Source of the DNA: Cloacimonetes bacterium UBA6081
GTDB taxonomy: Bacteria > Cloacimonadota > Cloacimonadia > Cloacimonadales > Cloacimonadaceae
Length of the DNA stretch: 11,102 bases
Direction of reading: 5' to 3'
NCBI GenBank assembly: GCA_002428685.1
Contig: DIXL01000130.1
Span: forward strand, 1-11,102
The translations under genes and the position numbers were made by a program. A model generated the notes under the pieces. That model saw nothing but the letters and a program-made list of their open reading frames with translations, ran no database searches and was not told the origin of the DNA. Below are positions 6,428 through 11,102 of the stretch, piece after piece; position 1 is the first letter of the stretch; every line of letters begins with the position of its first letter.

Positions 6428-7762
6428 ATGACCATGCACGAATTTCTCCACCAGGTATCGGCAAAAAACGCCGATCAGCCTGAGTTCATCCAAGCCGTAA
6501 CTGAAGTTGTGGAAAGCATCTGGGATGTTTATGATGCTAATCCCCAATACCGCAAAGCCAAAATTCTGGATCGTCTGGTAGAACCGGAAAGAATCATTAT
6601 TTTCCGTGTTCCCTGGCAAACAGACAGTGGCGAGGTAATGGTAAATCGCGGCTACAGGGTTCAATTTAACAGTGCCATAGGCCCTTACAAGGGTGGTTTG
6701 CGTTTTCATCCCAGCGTAAATCTTGGCATCCTGAAGTTCTTGGGCTTCGAACAAATCTTCAAAAACAGTCTCACTACTCTACCTATGGGCGGATCAAAAG
6801 GTGGATCAGATTTCAATCCCCGTGGCCGTAGTGATGAAGAAGTGCAGCGTTTCTGCCATTCCTTTATGTTGGAATTATTCCGCCATATTGGTCCCAACAC
6901 TGATGTCCCTGCTGGCGATATTGGTGTAGGTAAGCGCGAAATCGGCTTTATGTTCGGTATGTACAAAAAGATCGTGAACGAAACTACAGGTGTGCTTACA
7001 GGCAAAGGATTGGATTGGGGCGGTAGCCTTATTCGTCCTGAAGCTACTGGCTATGGAGCTGTTTACTTTGCCGAGGAAATGCTTAAAACAAAAGGTAAGA
7101 GCTTTGAAGGCAAGACCGTTCTCGTTTCCGGCAGCGGAAATGTCTCTCAGTATGCCATCCAAAAGGTAAACCAATTGGGCGGAAAGGTTGTAACCGCTTC
7201 CGATTCCGATGGCTTTATTTATGATCCAGATGGCATCAAAGGCGAGAAATGGGAATTCTTGATGGATCTGAAAAACGTCCAACGCGGCCGCATCAGTGAA
7301 TATGCAGATGAGTTTAAGGTAAAATACTATCCTGGCGAACGTCCTTGGATTATCCCTGCTGATATAGCACTTCCTTGTGCCACTCAGAACGAAATCAATG
7401 GCGAAGAAGCCAAAACTCTAATTAAAAATGGATGTATCTGTGTTTCCGAAGGTGCTAACATGCCTACCACCCCGGAAGGCGTGGAAGTTTACCTGGAAAA
7501 CAAGATTCTCTACGGGCCTGGTAAAGCCGCAAACGCAGGAGGTGTATCCACTTCCGGACTTGAAATGACCCAGAACTCAATGCGTCTTTCTTGGAGTGCC
7601 GAAGAAGTGGATGCCAAATTACACGGCATCATGAAAGCTATCCATGAGCAATGCGTTACTTATGGCAAATCTGATGCGTTTGTAAACTATGTAAAGGGTG
7701 CAAACGTAGCCGGTTTCATCAAAGTTGCAAACGCCATGATGGATCTTGGCATAGCTTATTAA
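6428..7762 (+). CDS. gdhA: Glutamate dehydrogenase, NAD(P)-dependent, hexameric type
   Basis: The enzyme interconverts glutamate with 2-oxoglutarate plus ammonium, using NAD(P)H, in the cytoplasm. The 444 residues from ATG 6428 fit the usual 445-450 of the small hexameric family. The substrate domain has GPYKGGLRFHPS (K88), MGGSKGGSDF with the catalytic Lys at K124, and DVPAGDIGVG with the catalytic Asp expected at D164. The nucleotide-binding domain starts with GSGNVSQYA (235-243) and is followed by ASDSDG. The C-terminal part has PCATQNE, EGANMPTT and GKAANAGGV, all hallmarks of the family. The ASDSDG loop resembles that of NADP-dependent enzymes such as E. coli GdhA, but cofactor choice cannot be settled by eye. 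In an amino-acid fermenter it would run mainly towards glutamate oxidation; otherwise it assimilates ammonium. It begins 61 bases after the preceding gene and is followed by a strong hairpin. Confidence 0.97.
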   Translation: MTMHEFLHQVSAKNADQPEFIQAVTEVVESIWDVYDANPQYRKAKILDRLVEPERIIIFRVPWQTDSGEVMVNRGYRVQFNSAIGPYKGGLRFHPSVNLGILKFLGFEQIFKNSLTTLPMGGSKGGSDFNPRGRSDEEVQRFCHSFMLELFRHIGPNTDVPAGDIGVGKREIGFMFGMYKKIVNETTGVLTGKGLDWGGSLIRPEATGYGAVYFAEEMLKTKGKSFEGKTVLVSGSGNVSQYAIQKVNQLGGKVVTASDSDGFIYDPDGIKGEKWEFLMDLKNVQRGRISEYADEFKVKYYPGERPWIIPADIALPCATQNEINGEEAKTLIKNGCICVSEGANMPTTPEGVEVYLENKILYGPGKAANAGGVSTSGLEMTQNSMRLSWSAEEVDAKLHGIMKAIHEQCVTYGKSDAFVNYVKGANVAGFIKVANAMMDLGIAY

Positions 7763-7779
7763 TACTGAATAAAAAATCG

Positions 7780-7803
7780 TAGGGGCGGGGTTTCCCGCCC
7801 CTA
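7780..7803. terminator. Perfect GC-rich hairpin after glutamate dehydrogenase
   Basis: A perfect 10-bp stem (7780-7789 with 7794-7803) closes a GTTT loop. The arms are TAGGGGCGGG and CCCGCCCCTA. It begins 18 bases after the stop codon and should be a very stable RNA hairpin. The + strand tail is only TAATTATT, whereas the opposite side carries AAAAAA (7771-7776), which reads as a T-run on the - strand. It may therefore terminate in both directions or act as an mRNA 3'-end stabiliser. A dispersed palindromic repeat is another possibility. It separates gdhA from the kinase gene. Confidence 0.7.
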
Positions 7804-7828
7804 TAATTATTAGTAGGTCTATCATTCT

Positions 7829-8953
7829 ATGAAAAAGGATTTCAGATTTCAAATCCCCGAAGACAGTGTAAGTGCCCTAAAGGAACGCATCAAGGAACTT
7901 AGCTGTCTGTATCGCATTGCCGAATTGGCCAATCAGCAAGAGCTTGAAACTGCTGATGTTTTGCAGGCCTGTGTGGATATTATCCCTGCTGCCATGCAAT
8001 TTCCCGAGAGTACCACCGTAAAGCTAGTTGTGGATAACAACGTGTTCAAAACCAAGGATTTTGTTCCCAGCATCAATATGCTATCTGCCGAATTGAGCAC
8101 TCAGTTTTCTGCGCATGGAACTTTGCAAGTATGCTATCCAGCGCAGGATAAATTAATTTTTTTACATGAAGAACGTAAACTGATAGATACTATTGCTCAA
8201 CACATCTCACTAATCCTGGAACGCCGCAGCATTCAGGAATACAATGCAAAAATGCAGGAACAGCTTCGCCATGCCGATAGGCTGGCTACGATTGGACAGC
8301 TTTCTGCGGGTATTGCACACGAAATTAACGAACCTCTTTCCGCCATTTTGGGTTTTGCACAATTGGTGGTGGAGGAAGCTCCTTTGCCCGACACAGCCAA
8401 AGAGGACATGCAAAAGATTATCAACGCCACCTTGCATGCGCGGGAAGTAGTGCGGAAACTTATGCTTTTTTCGCGTCAGGTTCCGCCAAAAATGGTGCCT
8501 GTGGATTTGAACAAGCTGATAGAGGACGGTTTTTATTTCTTGGAAAACCGTTGTGAAAAACAAGGTGTGGAGATAGCCCGAAATCTTGACCCCAATCTAC
8601 CAACGGTAATAGCAGATCCCGGGCAGATGCATCAGGTGTTGGTAAACCTAAGTGTAAACGCCATGCAAGCTATGCCGGAAGGTGGTATAATCAGTATCTC
8701 CACAAAAAGCCGGGGAAGTGAAGTAACGATTTCCATATCAGACACAGGTATTGGTATGGATGCGGGGGTTTTGCAGCGAATTTTTATTCCCTTTTTTTCC
8801 ACCAAGGACATCGATCAGGGCACTGGACTGGGCTTAAGTGTGGTGCATGGCATAGTAAGTGCTCATAATGCAGCAATTACAGTAGATAGCACTCCTGGCA
8901 AAGGCTCAACCTTTAAAATTCTGATGAAGGCCTATCATGAAGACAAACCTTGA
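7829..8953 (+). CDS. Soluble sensor histidine kinase with N-terminal GAF-like domain
   Basis: This 374-residue kinase has no membrane segment and so should sense a cytoplasmic signal. Residues about 15-135 look like the GAF-type sensory module that opens with KERIKELSCLYRIAELA in many soluble kinases. A coiled-coil helix leads into the dimerisation/phosphoacceptor domain, with H164 in GIAHEINEPL. The catalytic ATPase domain has the N box (N273, N277 in LVNLSVNAMQAM), G1 box SDTGIGM (304-310), an F box around FIPFFSTK and G2 box GTGLGLS (331-337). All residues for autophosphorylation are present. The ribosome binding site is weak: AGG at 7815-7817, 11 bases before ATG 7829. Its 3' end overlaps the response-regulator gene by 17 bases, so that protein is its likely partner. 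The ligand is unknown. Confidence 0.95.
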   Translation: MKKDFRFQIPEDSVSALKERIKELSCLYRIAELANQQELETADVLQACVDIIPAAMQFPESTTVKLVVDNNVFKTKDFVPSINMLSAELSTQFSAHGTLQVCYPAQDKLIFLHEERKLIDTIAQHISLILERRSIQEYNAKMQEQLRHADRLATIGQLSAGIAHEINEPLSAILGFAQLVVEEAPLPDTAKEDMQKIINATLHAREVVRKLMLFSRQVPPKMVPVDLNKLIEDGFYFLENRCEKQGVEIARNLDPNLPTVIADPGQMHQVLVNLSVNAMQAMPEGGIISISTKSRGSEVTISISDTGIGMDAGVLQRIFIPFFSTKDIDQGTGLGLSVVHGIVSAHNAAITVDSTPGKGSTFKILMKAYHEDKP

Positions 8954-10280
8954 ACAAATCCTAATAGTGGACGATAATAACGATACCTTGCAAATGATTT
9001 CGCGCAAGCTGAGCTCTCGTGGTTGGCGGGTTTTCACTGCGCAAGATGTGAGCCAGGCATTACAAATTCTGGAGGGTGGCGGCATCGAACTGGTTCTAAC
9101 TGATCATAAGATGCCAAAAATAACCGGACTGGATCTGATCCGCCATTTACATAGTCATTATGCCCACATCCCGGTAATTATGATTACGGGATATCCAAGC
9201 ATAGAAGGTGCTGTTGAAGCCGTAAAAGTAGGCGCAGAAGAATACCTGAGCAAACCTTTTACCGATGATGAGCTGTTCAGCGCAGTAAATAAAGCTATTT
9301 CAAAGCTGAGGCAGAACAAACGGAGCAGACAACAAATTCCTGCAAATCCTTATGGTCTGATTGGCATCTCTCAGCCAATGCAGGAACTTTACACTATCAT
9401 CCAAAAATCCACCACCACCAACGCCACAGTATTAATCCAGGGCGAAAGTGGAACTGGCAAGGAACTGGTAGCTCGTGCCATCCATTATCATTCACGGTAT
9501 AGTAAAGCTCCCTTTGTGCCCGTAAATTGCGGGGCTATTCCCGAAAGTCTTTTGGAAGCTGAGCTTTTTGGCTACTTGAAAGGCTCTTTCACAGGGGCAA
9601 GTGAAACCCGGGCTGGGTATTTCATCACCGCAGATGGGGGCAGCATTTTTCTGGACGAAATTAGCGAAACATCGTTATCCATGCAGGTTAAATTGCTTCG
9701 AGTGCTGCAGGATAAACAAGTTTATATGATAGGCAGCAAAACTCCGCGCAAGGTGAATGTCCGCATTATTGCCGCCACAAACAAAAACCTTCCGTTGTTG
9801 GTAAAGCAAGGTGGATTTAGGGACGACCTATATTTTCGACTAAATGTTCTTCCCATCAATATTCCTCCCTTGCGTGAACACTGTGAGGACATTCCTCCTT
9901 TGGTGGGACATTTTCTGGAAAAATACTCCCGAGAAAACTCGCTGGCAGCTCCAAAGCTTAGCGACGCTGCCATTCAAGCTTTGCAAGCTTATACTTGGCC
10001 TGGAAATGTGCGAGAACTGGAAAACCTTATTTACAGGCTGGTAATTTTGTTTGAAGGGCAAGGTATTGACAGCAGTGATTTGCCGGATTATATGAAATTC
10101 ACACTAATTCAAGATCGCAACTATAACCGAACTCTGAAACAAATGGAAGAAGAATACATCAAAGGTGTGTTAGCCTCGGTGAACGACAACAAATCTCAGG
10201 CAGCAAGTATTTTGGGTATTGATAGAAAAACGCTTTACAATAAACTTAGTGAGTGGACAAGCTCTGAGGATGGAAAATAA
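8937..10280 (+). CDS. NtrC-family sigma-54-dependent response regulator
   Basis: This 447-residue activator has three domains. The receiver (residues about 7-120) has D12-D13, phosphoacceptor D56 in LTDHKMP, T84 and K106, all intact. The AAA+ sigma-54 interaction domain (about 140-375) has Walker A GESGTGKE (169-176), the sigma-54 contact loop as GSFTGA (216-221) instead of the usual GAFTGA, Walker B with D240-E241, and FRDDLYFRLN for the arginine-finger region. A Fis-type helix-turn-helix lies at the C terminus (SQAASILGIDRKTLYNKL). Phosphorylation by the adjacent kinase should promote ring assembly and open-complex formation at sigma-54 promoters. ATG 8937 lies inside the end of the kinase gene, with GAAGG (8926-8930) six bases upstream, which indicates translational coupling. 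Target genes are unknown; it need not be a nitrogen regulator despite the family name. Confidence 0.96.
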   Translation: MKTNLEQILIVDDNNDTLQMISRKLSSRGWRVFTAQDVSQALQILEGGGIELVLTDHKMPKITGLDLIRHLHSHYAHIPVIMITGYPSIEGAVEAVKVGAEEYLSKPFTDDELFSAVNKAISKLRQNKRSRQQIPANPYGLIGISQPMQELYTIIQKSTTTNATVLIQGESGTGKELVARAIHYHSRYSKAPFVPVNCGAIPESLLEAELFGYLKGSFTGASETRAGYFITADGGSIFLDEISETSLSMQVKLLRVLQDKQVYMIGSKTPRKVNVRIIAATNKNLPLLVKQGGFRDDLYFRLNVLPINIPPLREHCEDIPPLVGHFLEKYSRENSLAAPKLSDAAIQALQAYTWPGNVRELENLIYRLVILFEGQGIDSSDLPDYMKFTLIQDRNYNRTLKQMEEEYIKGVLASVNDNKSQAASILGIDRKTLYNKLSEWTSSEDGK

Positions 10281-10850
10281 ATGCTAAACAAATTGGTAAA
10301 ATCAAACCGCAGTTACCGCCGGTTTCAGGAATCAGCCCGTATTTCCAGAGAGCAATTGATTGGGCTGGTAGAGCTTGCCAGATTTTCGCCCAGCGCAGCA
10401 AATTTGCAAAACTTGCGTTTTTACCTAATTGACAGCCCCAAAGAGTGCGAGCAAATTTTTCCACACCTAAAGTGGGCTGCGTATTTAAACTATTGGGATG
10501 GCCCTTCTGCAGGAGAACGTCCTTCTGCTTACATCATTATCCTGGCCCCGGCAAATGCCACGAAATTTCATCATATTGACACGGGTATTGCAGCGCAAAC
10601 CATGCTTTTGGGTGCCACTGAGCTTGGGTTTGGGGGGTGCATGATGGCTTCTTTGGATAAAACATCAATCCAAGCAGCTTTTTTCCTGCCCCCAGAACTG
10701 GAGATTTCTCTGGTTATAGCCCTTGGTAAGCCTGTAGAAACAGTTGTGATAGAAGATGTAACAGACCAGGACGATATCGAATACTGGCGTGATGACCAAG
10801 GTGTTCACCATGTTCCCAAGCGAACCCTGAGCGAGTTGATTCTTGAATAG
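10281..10850 (+). CDS. Nitroreductase-family flavoprotein
   Basis: This 189-residue protein belongs to the FMN-dependent nitroreductase-like fold. It opens with NRSYRRF (9-15), the basic FMN-phosphate-binding segment, followed by SPSAANLQNLRFYL (36-49). GIAAQTMLLGATELGFGGCMM (ending at 122) is the usual central helix and turn, and ALGKPVE (147-153) is the C-terminal strand that contacts the flavin. There are no iron-sulfur cysteine clusters or membrane segments. Such proteins reduce nitro compounds, quinones or flavins with NAD(P)H; the physiological substrate cannot be read from sequence. The ATG follows the response-regulator stop codon directly with no gap, and GAGGA (10266-10270) serves as ribosome binding site, so the gene is almost certainly co-translated with the kinase/regulator pair. 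A redox role linked to that signal is an inference. Confidence 0.9.
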   Translation: MLNKLVKSNRSYRRFQESARISREQLIGLVELARFSPSAANLQNLRFYLIDSPKECEQIFPHLKWAAYLNYWDGPSAGERPSAYIIILAPANATKFHHIDTGIAAQTMLLGATELGFGGCMMASLDKTSIQAAFFLPPELEISLVIALGKPVETVVIEDVTDQDDIEYWRDDQGVHHVPKRTLSELILE

Positions 10851-10861
10851 CGGGTTTTTTT
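10823..10861 (+). terminator. Possible rho-independent terminator after the nitroreductase gene
   Basis: AACCC (10823-10827) can pair with GGGTT (10852-10856). An inner GC/GC pair is separated from it by a 3-nt bulge. Seven Ts follow (10855-10861). The stem is short and overlaps the end of the coding sequence, but the T-run placed right after GGG is typical. No other gene follows before the repeat. Confidence 0.4.
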
Positions 10862-10919
10862 ATGAGGTTGGAAAGTTAGAAAGTCAAAGTCTTCAAGCTG
10901 TTTTAAGGTAAAGAATAGA

Positions 10920-11102
10920 CTAACCTATCTTTCGCACGGAAAATCGAAAAATGGGCGATTTCGTTACGTAAGTCATTGATAAATAGACATCGGTTTGGCT
11001 GAAAAAGGCCCGTTAGTGCCCAAATGAACAACCCCCTCTCTATTTTGCAATAACTTAGCCCCTATTTTGCAATAACTTAGCCCCTATTTTGCAATAACTT
11101 AG
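10920..11102 (-). repeat. Right copy of the inverted flanking repeat
   Basis: Read on the - strand this matches 1-244. The 134-bp core (10920-11053) differs from the left copy at five positions, and the similarity ends sharply at 10920. The tandem array again faces outward from the gene block: a 13-bp partial unit (11041-11053), two full 22-bp units (11054-11075 and 11076-11097) and five bases of a third, cut off by the end of the window. All units here are of the AGGGGC type. The conserved small hairpin is at 10941-10961. No gene is associated. Confidence 0.93.

Noticed and set aside
6359..7282. Open frames on the - strand across glutamate dehydrogenase and similar antisense frames elsewhere
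   Set aside because: They lie fully opposite well-supported genes, lack ribosome binding sites and show no recognisable domains; they are shadows of the coding strand.
1..11102. Composite transposon with the flanking repeats as insertion sequences
   Set aside because: The repeats carry no transposase frame, no target-site duplication can be seen because the window ends inside them, and the enclosed genes look like ordinary chromosomal genes.

Overview
The window looks like chromosomal DNA from an uncultured, probably anaerobic and fermentative Gram-negative bacterium of the Fibrobacteres-Chlorobi-Bacteroidetes neighbourhood. A Cloacimonadota-like genome is my best guess. This rests on the large receiver plus PEP/pyruvate-binding-domain proteins, the style of the GAF-like soluble kinase and the moderately AT-rich composition. 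It is inference; no rRNA or other marker gene is present. All six genes lie on the + strand and all appear intact.

Layout: (1) 1-244, a dispersed-type repeat whose outer part is a tandem array of 22-bp units. (2) 245-455, a gene-free leader with a possible promoter. (3) 456-6366, two tandem paralogous genes of 988 and 976 codons. Each encodes two receiver-like domains followed by a PPDK/PEP-synthase-type ATP-binding domain and a conserved C-terminal block, but neither has the swivelling phosphohistidine domain or the PEP/pyruvate barrel of the true enzymes. (4) 6428-7762, a hexameric-type glutamate dehydrogenase with a strong ribosome binding site. (5) 7780-7803, a perfect GC-rich hairpin. 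(6) 7829-10850, a tightly packed set: soluble histidine kinase, NtrC-family sigma-54 activator and a small nitroreductase-like flavoprotein. (7) 10920-11102, the same repeat as at the left end, in inverted orientation.

The window begins and ends inside the two copies of this repeat. That is what a short-read contig broken at a multi-copy repeat would look like, although a real inverted-repeat-bounded unit cannot be excluded.

How the genes may work together (inference): glutamate dehydrogenase links amino-acid fermentation to ammonium and NAD(P)H. The kinase/NtrC-like pair would sense a cytoplasmic signal and drive sigma-54 promoters, with the nitroreductase translated as part of the same transcript. 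The two receiver/ATP-grasp proteins are the least understood part. The first keeps a complete set of receiver phosphorylation residues in its second domain; the second has lost the phosphoacceptor Asp. This suggests an active/inactive paralogue pair that may be controlled by phosphorylation.
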